A stretch of 64,000 bases of DNA from a candidate division KSB1 bacterium (GTDB taxonomy: Bacteria > Zhuqueibacterota > Zhuqueibacteria > Residuimicrobiales > Krinioviventaceae): positions 2,356,001 to 2,420,000 of the forward strand of contig JAXHMJ010000005.1 in the NCBI GenBank assembly GCA_034521575.1, in the 5' to 3' direction. The translations under genes were made by a program, and so were the position numbers. Shown in pieces: positions 35,648 through 44,910 of the stretch. Below the pieces are notes generated by a model. The model saw only the letters and a program-made list of their open reading frames with translations, was not told the origin of the DNA and did not search any database. The stretch's first letter is position 1; each line of letters opens with the position of its first letter.

Positions 35648-36673
35648 ATGAGCGCAAAGATTGTAACGTTGGGTGAAATCATGTTAAGACTGGCGCCCTA
35701 TCATTATGAGCGCATTGTACAGGCCGGTCAATTTCAGGCCACTTATGGCGGCGGCGAGGGTAATGTTGCGGTGTCTCTGGCACAACTGGGCAATCACGCC
35801 TGGTTTGTCACGCGGTTACCGGAGAATCCGGTGGGAGACGCGGCGCTGGACACGCTGCGCCGTTATGGCGTTGATACCGAATATGTGCTGCGCGGCGGCA
35901 CGCGCCTGGGCATTTATTTTCTGGAGCACGGCGCTTCGATCCGGCCGTCGAATGTGACCTATGACCGCGCGCATTCCGCGATTTCTGAAATACAACCCGG
36001 CATGGTGGACTGGCCGGCGGTGTTCCGGGACAAGGACTGGTTTCATGTGACCGGTATTACACCGGCGATTTCCGAGAGCGCCTCCAAAGTCAGTCTGGAG
36101 GCCGTTCAAGTCGCCAAAAAAGCAGGACTAAAAGTCAGTTGTGACCTGAACTACCGCAAGAAACTCTGGACCCGCGACCAGGCACGCGCAGTGATGACAG
36201 AACTGGTTCAATACGTGGACGTAATCATTGCCAATGAGGAAGATGCGGCGGATGTATTCGGGATTCATGCTGAAGAAACCGATGTCACCCGCGGAAAATT
36301 GGATACCGGGATTTATCAATCCGTGGCGCGTCAATTGATGGACCAGGGCGGCGCTGAACTGGTGGCGATTACTTTGCGCGAAAGCCTGTCCGCATCGGAC
36401 AACAACTGGTCGGCTATGCTGTATGACGGCGATCATTTTTATTCCAGCCGCAAATATCACATTCATTTGGTCGATCGGGTCGGCGGCGGTGACTCGTTCG
36501 GAGCCGGTCTCATTCATGCGATTCTGGCTGGTATGGACAGGCAAACGGCTCTGGAATTTGCCGTAGCGGCGTCCGGCATGAAGCAAACCATTCCCGGCGA
36601 TATGAATCTGATGAAAGAGTCAGAAGTGCTCAAAGTGGTGCAAGGTGATATATCGGGCCGGGTTCAGCGGTAG
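35648..36673 (+). CDS. kdgK: 2-keto-3-deoxygluconate kinase (PfkB family)
   Basis: The 341-residue PfkB kinase phosphorylates 2-keto-3-deoxygluconate, the common product of uronate breakdown. It has the N-terminal TLGEIMLRLAP, the GGGEGNVAVSLAQLG substrate loop, CDLNYRKKLW, IIANEEDAADVFG and the C-terminal DRVGGGDSFGAGL anion hole with the catalytic Asp. The second glycine-rich loop has GGG in place of the usual GAG. With kdgF 58 bases upstream, it suggests growth on pectin or alginate. No lyase, isomerase or aldolase of the route is in the window. Confidence 0.9.
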   Translation: MSAKIVTLGEIMLRLAPYHYERIVQAGQFQATYGGGEGNVAVSLAQLGNHAWFVTRLPENPVGDAALDTLRRYGVDTEYVLRGGTRLGIYFLEHGASIRPSNVTYDRAHSAISEIQPGMVDWPAVFRDKDWFHVTGITPAISESASKVSLEAVQVAKKAGLKVSCDLNYRKKLWTRDQARAVMTELVQYVDVIIANEEDAADVFGIHAEETDVTRGKLDTGIYQSVARQLMDQGGAELVAITLRESLSASDNNWSAMLYDGDHFYSSRKYHIHLVDRVGGGDSFGAGLIHAILAGMDRQTALEFAVAASGMKQTIPGDMNLMKESEVLKVVQGDISGRVQR

Positions 36674-36813
36674 ACGTCAAGACCCGAGCGCAAAGCGCCC
36701 GAGATCTGTATGAACTCGTGAAACGGTTTGCGAAAATATTTTATTTGCATTTTTCTTTATTTATGAGTATGCTGAACCGTTAAGCGTTTACAATCGTTAA
36801 AAAGGAGTTTGAG

Positions 36814-37956
36814 ATGAAAAGAAATAATATTTCCAGACGATCGTTCATTAAACGTAGCGCACAGGGAGCTTTGACGGTCACTGTGGCCGGGGAGCTGGTG
36901 CGACAACCGTTATGGGCAATGGATAATGAAAAAATTGTTCCGCAATACCGGACATTGGGAAAAACCGGGCTTTCCTTTACAACTTTGGGGTTTGGTTGTA
37001 TGCGCACCTCGGATCCGGCTGTGATCCGCGCCGCTTTTGACCGGGGAGTGAATAATTTTGATACAGCGCGCGTTTATATGGGAGGAGACAATGAAGAGAT
37101 TGTGGGCAAAGCCCTGAAAGATGTGCGTAAAGATGCATTCATTACCACAAAAGTCAAAGTCAGTACGATTGAACAGATGCGGAAGGATGTGCAAAAAAGC
37201 CTAAAAGCGCTGCAGACCGATTATGTGGATATCCTGCTGCTGCACGGAAGAAGTGATATCGCTGATCTGGAGCGCAACGACCTGCGTGAGTTTTTGGCGA
37301 GTATGAAAGAACAGGGCAAGACCCGTTTTGTCGGGTTTTCCACGCATAGCAATATGGCGGAATTGCTGAATTATACTGCGGAAAACGGATTTTACGATGT
37401 GGTGTTGACTGCTTATAATTTTAAATCAGATGAAAATCTGCAAAATGCCGTAAAGACCGCCAGGGAGGCGGGGATTGGAGTTATTGCCATGAAAACCCAG
37501 GCCGGCGGTTATCAGGACGGCGCTACAGAAACGTTGTCCGCGCACCAGGCGGCGCTGAAATGGGCGCTGTCTGATTCCAATGTGACTTCGGCAATACCGG
37601 CAATCCAAACCTTTGATCATTTGAATGAAAACATCAAAGTTATGGGGTCCAAAATGGGGTTTTTGGACCGAAAATCACTGCACCGTTACGGCAATATAAT
37701 TGATCACAAACTGTGTCGCATGTGCGGGGCCTGCAAGGGTCAATGTCCGTCCGGTGTGTCCCTGGCCGATCTGAACCGCTGTGTCATGTACGCCGACGGA
37801 TACAAAGATTACCAGCTGGCTCTGGAAAATTATCAACAACTCGGCGCGCGCCGGAATGTGTCTCAATGCGAAACCTGTGACGAGTGTGTGATCGAATGTC
37901 CCAATCATCTCGATCCGGTGCAAACGATACGCCGCGCCAGTCAACTGTTCACCTGA
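36814..37956 (+). CDS. Tat-exported aldo/keto reductase with two [4Fe-4S] cluster motifs
   Basis: The 380-residue protein starts with a twin-arginine signal (ISRRSFIKRS then a hydrophobic stretch), so it is folded and cofactor-loaded before export. Residues about 45-290 are an aldo/keto reductase barrel (RTLGKTGLSFTTLGFGCMR, FDTARVY, TTKVKVS, LLLHGRSD). The C-terminal part carries two ferredoxin motifs, CRMCGACKGQCP and CETCDECVIECP, for two [4Fe-4S] clusters. This mix is common in anaerobes and suggests electron transfer to or from a carbonyl substrate. AAAAAGGAG precedes the ATG. The next gene, 15 bases on, is a secreted DUF6599-like protein, probably a partner. Confidence 0.88.
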   Translation: MKRNNISRRSFIKRSAQGALTVTVAGELVRQPLWAMDNEKIVPQYRTLGKTGLSFTTLGFGCMRTSDPAVIRAAFDRGVNNFDTARVYMGGDNEEIVGKALKDVRKDAFITTKVKVSTIEQMRKDVQKSLKALQTDYVDILLLHGRSDIADLERNDLREFLASMKEQGKTRFVGFSTHSNMAELLNYTAENGFYDVVLTAYNFKSDENLQNAVKTAREAGIGVIAMKTQAGGYQDGATETLSAHQAALKWALSDSNVTSAIPAIQTFDHLNENIKVMGSKMGFLDRKSLHRYGNIIDHKLCRMCGACKGQCPSGVSLADLNRCVMYADGYKDYQLALENYQQLGARRNVSQCETCDECVIECPNHLDPVQTIRRASQLFT

Positions 37957-37971
37957 TCTGCGGAGGCTGTC

Positions 37972-38838
37972 ATGCGATTTTTATTTTTATTATTATGCGT
38001 CGGAACCACAGTCTTTGCCGGAGATTCGGATATTGTGTCTTTTTTGCCGGATGCCGATTTTTCACCGGGATGGAGCTATGATTTTGAACCCGAGGTGTAT
38101 GGGCCGGATAACCTGTTTGAATATATCAACGGCGAAGCTGAGCTGTACAAGGATTACGAATTCAACATCATGGCTACGGCTTCTTATATGCTGGATTCAA
38201 ACCCGGCTCTGTCATTTACAGTTGATGTGTACGATATGGGCACTGCCCTGAACGCGTTCGGTGTGTACAGCAGCTATCGTAAACCCAACTTGAGGTTTGC
38301 CGATATCGGAACACAAGCAACACTCTCCGAAATGACTATCCGGTTTTACAAAGGAAAATATTTTGTCCAATTGAACGCCGGCAGTCTGGAGGATACCGTC
38401 AAGACGGTCATGCGCGAAACGGCAGCGGCCATTGCCGATAAACTCCCGGATTTGCCATTGCCGGAAAAATTAACCTGGTTGCCGGATACCCTGCGTGTGG
38501 AGCATTCTCTAACCTATGTGACACGGGGATTTCTCGGACAAGGCGCCTTTGGACAGGTGCTGCACGCGCAATATACATTGAAAGGTCAGACCTGTAGTGG
38601 ATTTGCGGCCTTGTTTGAATCGCCCGACCAGGCGATTTATGCACTGAATCAGTTCAAACAGAGTCTAAAGCAACGGGAAATCGAGGTCTCGGATTCGGGC
38701 GATCGCATCGCTGCCAGTTTGCCGTATCAAGGGCATGTTGTTATGCGACCATCCGGCAACAGGCTGATCGGAGCCTTTAAGGCGAAAGACAGAGAACTCG
38801 CCGATACCGTTATGCAATTGATCAGAAACCATTTATAG
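37972..38838 (+). CDS. Secreted DUF6599-like protein
   Basis: The 288-residue product has a signal peptide (MRFLFLLLCVGTTVFAG) and the motif NLFEYINGEAELYKDYEF, typical of the DUF6599 family, followed by VDVYDMGTALNAFGVYSSYR and two further alpha/beta segments. Its function is not known. The same-strand aldo/keto reductase with iron-sulfur motifs lies 15 bases upstream and the T9SS protein 13 bases downstream. Co-export of the first two into the periplasm is a reasonable guess. GGAGG lies before the ATG. Confidence 0.7.
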   Translation: MRFLFLLLCVGTTVFAGDSDIVSFLPDADFSPGWSYDFEPEVYGPDNLFEYINGEAELYKDYEFNIMATASYMLDSNPALSFTVDVYDMGTALNAFGVYSSYRKPNLRFADIGTQATLSEMTIRFYKGKYFVQLNAGSLEDTVKTVMRETAAAIADKLPDLPLPEKLTWLPDTLRVEHSLTYVTRGFLGQGAFGQVLHAQYTLKGQTCSGFAALFESPDQAIYALNQFKQSLKQREIEVSDSGDRIAASLPYQGHVVMRPSGNRLIGAFKAKDRELADTVMQLIRNHL

Positions 38839-38851
38839 AAAGGGTTTTAGT

Positions 38852-41323
38852 ATGAGATACAAACTGCACCTGATTGTTATTTTGTTGATCGGATTTGGGG
38901 CTATGGGGCTATTCATGCCGGAGAACGCACTTGCCGATGAAAATACAACAAATCGGGAAGAACGTTGGGATAGGTATTTAAATAACAAAGCGCTGGGTGG
39001 ACCTGAGGCCTTGGATGAAATGAGCAGTGAATTCAATGCGCCGCTTGTGAATGGAGGGGTTATCAATGTCAATCTGGTCTACTATCCCCAGACTTTTTTG
39101 ATTTTTTGGGGTCCGTTGCAAGTGGGTGAAAAAAGCACAAAAACATTTAATTTTATCAATGCCAGTCAGGACACTTTTTTAATGGCGGGGTGTCTGCTCG
39201 CGAGTGATGATGGAGTTTTTCCGAAAAACGGATTTAATATAACATCCGGGTATTTTGATAATGTGAAAACCGGAGCAGAGTTTGATACGTTGTTCCCGGG
39301 CGAATCGCATACCGCTACGGTGGTTTTTTCACCGAAAAGTGTTGGTATGAAATATGATATATTGGGATGTTTTTCGCATTTGCATGATAATGAACTTGAG
39401 TATCGGGGTGGTATGGTCCAATTTATCGGAGCTGCAGTTGATGTTGACTTTTCCGCCACGCCCACCAGCGGTTATCCGCGACTCGGTGTGCAGTTTACAA
39501 ATGAGACCCGGTTGCCTGATGGGGGACCCCCTCCGATAATACTCGGATCCGCAAATAATAATCAAAACAATGTTCCCAACCAGCAAACTCCGTTCACATT
39601 TTTATGGGAGTTCAGTGACGGCCGGACTTCAACGGCGCCGAATCCCACAATGGTCTTTACGGAACCGGGGTATTATTCGGCTTCTCTAACCATGTTTGTA
39701 CCGGACTATAACTACATACCGCCGATAGGGCCACTCAATAACAGTAATACGACAAACGCGACTAACGATGTTGGGGTTATACCTTTAACAACACACAAAA
39801 AAGACCTTATTCACGTTTTAGGGGACGAGCCGATGGCCTGTTATCCTCTGAGTCTGATCGATAACAGTTCGGCGTTTGTCAAGCAGGGCTGGGAGAACGC
39901 GATTGACAATGACGTGAGCGGCTGGGACGGCACGGTCACGACCAAAGCGGATCCGCCGTACGCGGTGTTTGAGTTTTTCGACGGCAGCATCCAGACCATT
40001 ACCCATTTTAAATTCATGACCGATACCGATGTGGGATACAACAACCGCTGGGTACATGATTTCCGCGTGCTGGTGTCCACGACCGGTTTGTCGGATACCG
40101 ATTTCAGCGAGGTTCTGGATGCGCATCAGAAGGGCGGCGATTGGCAGAGATATCCGGTAGCGCCGGTTGAGGCGCGTTATGTCAAGCTTGTCCTGGACAC
40201 TCCGACAGCGGGCTGGCGTCAGGTCGGCGAGTTTCAAGTCTGCGTGGACGGACCGGTGGTGAATGCCGGGAACAGCAGCCTGACCGCGACGAGTCCGCAT
40301 GTGGGCAACGGCGTGGATCAGTCGATCATGACGGCGACCGTGAATGATTCGGACGGCAACCCGATCACGGGCATATCGCCGGACGAGTTTCACCGCTTTT
40401 ACTGGAACAACTGGGGGCATATCGTCGACACAGCGTTTGAAGAGACGGATACCCCGGGTGTCTATGAGAGCAAGATAGCCTGCATGATCGAAAGCGCGCC
40501 GACGGCGGTTGTTTTTGTGCGCGGTTTAAAGCTGGGACAGGCGAAAATCGAGTTTAAATCAACGGGTTACCAGCCACTTGATTTGTCGGTTGTGGAGGGC
40601 AGTGAAACGTTCCAGGATCAGACCTGGGACAAGTCGATCGACGGCGACACAGAGGGCTGGGACGGCGTGACCACGACGCGCGGCCAGACGGTTTACGCGG
40701 TGTACGAGTTCACCGACGGTCTGGTGCATCCGGTCCAGGGCCTGCGTCTGTTGAGCGACGCGAACACACCGAAACGCTACCCGAACCGGTTTGTGAAGCG
40801 GTTTCAGGTGCAGGTGTCCACGTCCGGTTTATCGGAGAGTGATTTTACAACGGTGTATACCGGCACGCAGGACACGTGGGACTGGAAGACGCATTTGTTT
40901 TCGGTGGTGAACGCCAAATATGTGCGCCTGGTGGTGGATTATCCGGATCACGGCTGGGTGCAGATTGCCGAACTGGAGGTTCTGGGTATGGATGCCGTGG
41001 GATCGGCGCGCCTGACGGATGTTGAAGAACGAGCCGGTGTCCCGACTGCCTTTAAGGTATATGATAATGCGCCGAATCCGTTCAACCCGTCGACGCAGAT
41101 CCGCTATGATCTGCCGAACGCGATGGCTGTGACGGTGGAGGTGTACAATGCAGTGGGACAACAGGTTCGCACCTTGTACGACGGTATGGCCTCGGCGGGC
41201 CGTCATCAATTGACCTGGAACGGCCGGGATGATGCGGGTCGTTCGGTCTCGAGCGGTGTGTTTCTGCTGCGGGTGCGCGCGGGCTCGGAGCAGACGGTCA
41301 AGCGTATGCTGTTGATCAAATAG
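38852..41323 (+). CDS. T9SS cargo with ASH-like, PKD and two discoidin (F5/8 type C) domains
   Basis: The 823-residue protein has a signal peptide ending ENALA and no catalytic motif. In order: an ASH/hydin-like beta domain (about 39060-39440, FGPLQVGEKSTKTFNF type), a PKD domain with an asparagine-rich insert (39445-39820), a discoidin-like domain (39845-40250), an Ig-like linker (40260-40590), a second discoidin-like domain (40595-40990) and the sorting tail (41055-41323, NAPNPFNPSTQIRYDLP). The two discoidin domains share 'IDxDxxGWDGxxTT' and 'YxVxEFxDG' text, so they arose by duplication. They usually bind sugars or lipids. Third-base GC rises from about 39840 onward, so the gene may be a mosaic. 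Confidence 0.8.
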   Translation: MRYKLHLIVILLIGFGAMGLFMPENALADENTTNREERWDRYLNNKALGGPEALDEMSSEFNAPLVNGGVINVNLVYYPQTFLIFWGPLQVGEKSTKTFNFINASQDTFLMAGCLLASDDGVFPKNGFNITSGYFDNVKTGAEFDTLFPGESHTATVVFSPKSVGMKYDILGCFSHLHDNELEYRGGMVQFIGAAVDVDFSATPTSGYPRLGVQFTNETRLPDGGPPPIILGSANNNQNNVPNQQTPFTFLWEFSDGRTSTAPNPTMVFTEPGYYSASLTMFVPDYNYIPPIGPLNNSNTTNATNDVGVIPLTTHKKDLIHVLGDEPMACYPLSLIDNSSAFVKQGWENAIDNDVSGWDGTVTTKADPPYAVFEFFDGSIQTITHFKFMTDTDVGYNNRWVHDFRVLVSTTGLSDTDFSEVLDAHQKGGDWQRYPVAPVEARYVKLVLDTPTAGWRQVGEFQVCVDGPVVNAGNSSLTATSPHVGNGVDQSIMTATVNDSDGNPITGISPDEFHRFYWNNWGHIVDTAFEETDTPGVYESKIACMIESAPTAVVFVRGLKLGQAKIEFKSTGYQPLDLSVVEGSETFQDQTWDKSIDGDTEGWDGVTTTRGQTVYAVYEFTDGLVHPVQGLRLLSDANTPKRYPNRFVKRFQVQVSTSGLSESDFTTVYTGTQDTWDWKTHLFSVVNAKYVRLVVDYPDHGWVQIAELEVLGMDAVGSARLTDVEERAGVPTAFKVYDNAPNPFNPSTQIRYDLPNAMAVTVEVYNAVGQQVRTLYDGMASAGRHQLTWNGRDDAGRSVSSGVFLLRVRAGSEQTVKRMLLIK

Positions 41324-41331
41324 AATAGATC

Positions 41332-41371
41332 AACCGGTCCGGCTAATTGGAATAGTCGGACCGGTTTTTTT
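41332..41371 (+). terminator. Rho-independent terminator
   Basis: A 10-pair perfect stem (AACCGGTCCG with CGGACCGGTT) with a 15-base loop and a run of T's begins eight bases after the stop of the discoidin protein. It closes the transcript that may start at the Tat reductase. Confidence 0.92.
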
Positions 41372-41538
41372 ATACATAGGGGTGCAGTATTGTCCTGATG
41401 AATATTTATTTGCATCTGCGTCATAAACTGCTATATTATAAAAGCTATGAAATTTAAAACATACGAATGGCTGCCCCATGCTGCATTTTACTCTATTAAC
41501 CGGATTTGCGCGTTCAATCATTTAAAAGGAATTTTATC

Positions 41539-44500
41539 GTGATATATCGTTATTTGCTGTTGGTTTGTCTCATTGCTGTACAGGGTCTGTTTGCGCTGCA
41601 AGTTGCTGAATCTGAAAAACTGGATGCAATCGAGAACACCTGGCCGTTTCTGAAACATCATATTCGTCTGGCACACACACAGGACCGACCTTCCGGAGAG
41701 TATGGAGCATTGCTTTCGGGTTATCAGCAGCGTTTGATGAATCGAAACACGATATCCGACTTTCAATTGAGAAAAACAGTTCAGAATTCCGAATTGCTGC
41801 AACAAATCAGTCAAAGCGACAGTTTTTGTTCGCATGCCCGACTGGCGATATCGCGGCAGGCCGGAAGAGTACTCGTTGTCTGGCAGGATGAACGCAACGG
41901 TCAGCTGAATCCTGATGTTTATGCACAGATTTGCGATATGAATATGAATCCGCTTGGGGATAATTTCAAAGTGCATGCGGCAGACCCCAACGCGCAGATT
42001 TCGCCCGAGGTTGCGGCGGTTTCGAATAATCAATTCTGTGTGGTGTGGGAGGATTATCGCGACGGAGATCCCAAAATATTTTATTCATGCGTTGACCGTG
42101 ATGGAGCGATTGTAAAAGAGGACACTGCGCTGTCGGCGTCAACCGCTGCGCAGCTGTCCCCGGCGGTGTCGGCCTCGGATTCCGGTCAAATCGTAGCGGC
42201 ATGGATAGAGGATGCGTCGCCACATTACAGTGTCTCTTATACGAGTCTGGATCCGGATTTCAAGACCGTCTTTCGGGGAACGGTCGGCAATGCTTCCACT
42301 GATCATCAGTGGTCGCCGGATATTGCGGTGTTGCCGGATGGGCAGAGTATGGTGATCTGGGAGGAGGCCCGCTATGAATCATCCGATATTTACGCGCAAA
42401 GTCTGAAAACCGACGGCACGAAACGCGGGCAAAGCCGCAGAGTCAATGAACAGCGCGACAGTCAGTTGCAATGGAAACCCTCGCTTGCTGCAGCCCATGA
42501 CCGATTTTTTGCTGTCTGGCAGGATCACGGACAGACGCAGCCGGATGTCCATGCTGTATGGCTGAACACCTATGTGATGTCACAGACACCGGAGATCACG
42601 CTCGATGAAACTGCAGGGGTGAATCCGGTTGCAGCGGTACGCGATGATACCACGGGTTTTGCGGCCTGGAAGGGTCAATCTGATCCGGGGTTGATCAATC
42701 TCAGAGCTTGTCGAAGAGACGGTGAGCTGTCCATTTTGACCCGGATTGATGCAACGGAAACCGCCTATCGGCCGCAGTTTGAAACCGCCGGCGATTCGCT
42801 GTTGTTTTGCTGGATTGGTGAAAGCGGGGAAATATCTGCGGTTTACGCGTCGGCTTTTTCCTGGCAGCAGTTAACTTTGAATCGTGCTCCGCAAATTCCT
42901 GATACACCGCAGGGATTAAATGAACTGACCGTTTTGGATAGCGCGTATTATTCGCTGTCCAGTCTCGATCCGGAAGGCGATTCGGTGTATTACGAGATCG
43001 ACTGGGGAGACGGAAGCCGCACAGGCTGGCAGGGCGCCTTTGCCAGCGGCAGTGAACAGACGTTTGTCCATAGATGGGAGCAAGCGGGCAGCTATACAGT
43101 CAGAGGACGCGCCAAAGACACGAATGATAACACATCAGAATGGAGTGAGGGATGGGTTGTAAGCGTGAATCCGGCCCTGAAAGATACCAGTGTTTTATCT
43201 TTTTCCGCTGCTGCGGGCGAGCCCGGCGATACCCTAAATGTGAATCTGCTTCTAAACAATCGCGAGCCTGTCATGCGCGCGCAGCTAACGCTGCTGTTTG
43301 ATCCGCAGCTCCTTTCACCTCTTGATGCAGAGTTAACCGCGCGTACCGCCGATTTTGATGTGGCAGTCGAGGTGGATTCCAATGAACTGCATATTGATTT
43401 GAATGCCGGATTTGGTCAGGCATTGACCGCGGACAGCGGTGCGGTGCTGCATATTCCTGTAAAAATATCATCCACGATAATGACGGATACGGTCACCCGG
43501 ATCGAGTATTCCCGGGCCCGGCTCACCGGTTCGCAATCCGATAGCTTGCCGGTACTCACCGCCGCCGGAGTAATATCGATCAACTTGCCTGTAAATCGGC
43601 CGCCGGAGCAGCCGGCGGCCCCTGCCGGACCGGATGAATTGCAGGTGTCAGAGTCCGGTGAATTTATAGTACAAACGGTTGATCCGGAAGGCGATTCGCT
43701 GTATTACAAGATGGACTGGGGAGACAGCTCTTTTGCAGACTGGCAGGGTCCGTACACCGGCGGCAGCGAACAGCGTTTTGAGCACAGCTGGTCGACATCC
43801 GGAACCTATGCCGTTCGGGTTCGGGCCAGAGATGCGCAGGATCATCTTTCGGAATGGAGTGAAGTAAAGTCGGTGCAGGTGAATTCAGTCTTTCGTCGAC
43901 AGTTTTTAATGCTCGGGGATGTTGCAGCTCAGCCGGGTGACAGTGTGCCGCTGCCGGTCACTTTGATCAATACCAGAACGGTTGCTGCTGTCCGGATGAT
44001 TTTAGAGTATGATCCGGATTTATTAACTCCCGGCGCAGCGCAACTGACGCCGCGGACCACGGATTTTACGGTTTCGACAGTCGTGGATTCCGGTGAACTG
44101 CAAATCAATCTTGATTCCGATACGCAGGCGCTGCTGACTGCCGACAGCACAGCCCTGTTGACTTTGCCCGTTTATATCGAATCCGGAATTGCCCGGGATA
44201 CACTGGCCCGTTTTACATTCAAGACCGCAATTTTAGTTGATGCAAACGGTGATACGCTTCCTGTATGGACAAAGTCGGGCAGCGTGGTCATTCGTGTGAC
44301 TGAAAATTTACCGCCGGTCGTTTATTCTGCACCTGTTGGCTTACAGGAGCTGCAGGTTGCGGAAATGGCCGTGTTCACCCTAACTGCCGAGGATCCGGAA
44401 GGGGATTCACTGTATTATTTTATATCCTGGGGTGACAGCAGTGTTACGGGCTGGCAGGGTCCGTATGCCGGTGCTGTTGAAAAACGCTTTGGACACAGCT

Positions 44501-44910
44501 GGAGCGAACCGGGCGATTATGCGGTGGTGGCGCGGGCTCGGGACATGTACGAGCATGTTTCGGAGTGGAGTGATACGCTGTGGGTGAACGTGACCTATGC
44601 GTCGGATGTTAATGAGAATGGTCATAGCATCACCCAGTTTTCGCTCCTGCAAAACTATCCCAACCCGTTTAATCCCTCAACGCGTATTTCGTATGAGGTT
44701 CCGCAAGATGCGCATATCCGGATTAAGGTGTTCGATGTCCGCGGCGCCTGCATCCGAACCCTGGTGGACCGGGAAAAAACAACCGGACGCTATACGCTCA
44801 CCTGGAACGGGCGCGATGAGCGGGGAAACCGCGTACCCAGCGGGGTTTATATCTACCGGCTGGTGACACCGGAACAAACTCTGGCGAGAAAGATGGTTTT
44901 GGTGGAATAG
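41539..44910 (+). CDS. T9SS cargo: propeller-like region then alternating PKD-like and cohesin-like domains
   Basis: The 1123-residue protein starts at GTG with AAAGGA eight bases upstream; an in-frame TTG further up has no site. A signal peptide (YRYLLLVCLIAVQGLFA) is followed by about 370 residues of short repeats built on 'VVW(Q/E)D.R.GD..IYAQ', which suggests a beta-propeller. Then three PKD-like domains (near 42900, 43610 and 44320, 'DPEGDSVYYxIDWGDGS...GWQG') alternate with two cohesin-like domains (near 43190 and 43900, 'GEPGDTLNVNLLL...' and 'AQPGDSVPLPVTLIN'). The sorting tail NYPNPFNPSTRISYEVP is last. No enzyme site is visible. Binding to a surface or a dockerin partner is plausible. 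Confidence 0.82.
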   Translation: MIYRYLLLVCLIAVQGLFALQVAESEKLDAIENTWPFLKHHIRLAHTQDRPSGEYGALLSGYQQRLMNRNTISDFQLRKTVQNSELLQQISQSDSFCSHARLAISRQAGRVLVVWQDERNGQLNPDVYAQICDMNMNPLGDNFKVHAADPNAQISPEVAAVSNNQFCVVWEDYRDGDPKIFYSCVDRDGAIVKEDTALSASTAAQLSPAVSASDSGQIVAAWIEDASPHYSVSYTSLDPDFKTVFRGTVGNASTDHQWSPDIAVLPDGQSMVIWEEARYESSDIYAQSLKTDGTKRGQSRRVNEQRDSQLQWKPSLAAAHDRFFAVWQDHGQTQPDVHAVWLNTYVMSQTPEITLDETAGVNPVAAVRDDTTGFAAWKGQSDPGLINLRACRRDGELSILTRIDATETAYRPQFETAGDSLLFCWIGESGEISAVYASAFSWQQLTLNRAPQIPDTPQGLNELTVLDSAYYSLSSLDPEGDSVYYEIDWGDGSRTGWQGAFASGSEQTFVHRWEQAGSYTVRGRAKDTNDNTSEWSEGWVVSVNPALKDTSVLSFSAAAGEPGDTLNVNLLLNNREPVMRAQLTLLFDPQLLSPLDAELTARTADFDVAVEVDSNELHIDLNAGFGQALTADSGAVLHIPVKISSTIMTDTVTRIEYSRARLTGSQSDSLPVLTAAGVISINLPVNRPPEQPAAPAGPDELQVSESGEFIVQTVDPEGDSLYYKMDWGDSSFADWQGPYTGGSEQRFEHSWSTSGTYAVRVRARDAQDHLSEWSEVKSVQVNSVFRRQFLMLGDVAAQPGDSVPLPVTLINTRTVAAVRMILEYDPDLLTPGAAQLTPRTTDFTVSTVVDSGELQINLDSDTQALLTADSTALLTLPVYIESGIARDTLARFTFKTAILVDANGDTLPVWTKSGSVVIRVTENLPPVVYSAPVGLQELQVAEMAVFTLTAEDPEGDSLYYFISWGDSSVTGWQGPYAGAVEKRFGHSWSEPGDYAVVARARDMYEHVSEWSDTLWVNVTYASDVNENGHSITQFSLLQNYPNPFNPSTRISYEVPQDAHIRIKVFDVRGACIRTLVDREKTTGRYTLTWNGRDERGNRVPSGVYIYRLVTPEQTLARKMVLVE

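Noticed and set aside
43092-43471. Minus-strand frames in the cohesin-like region
   Set aside because: They are antisense to a large open frame with a signal peptide, repeats and a sorting tail.
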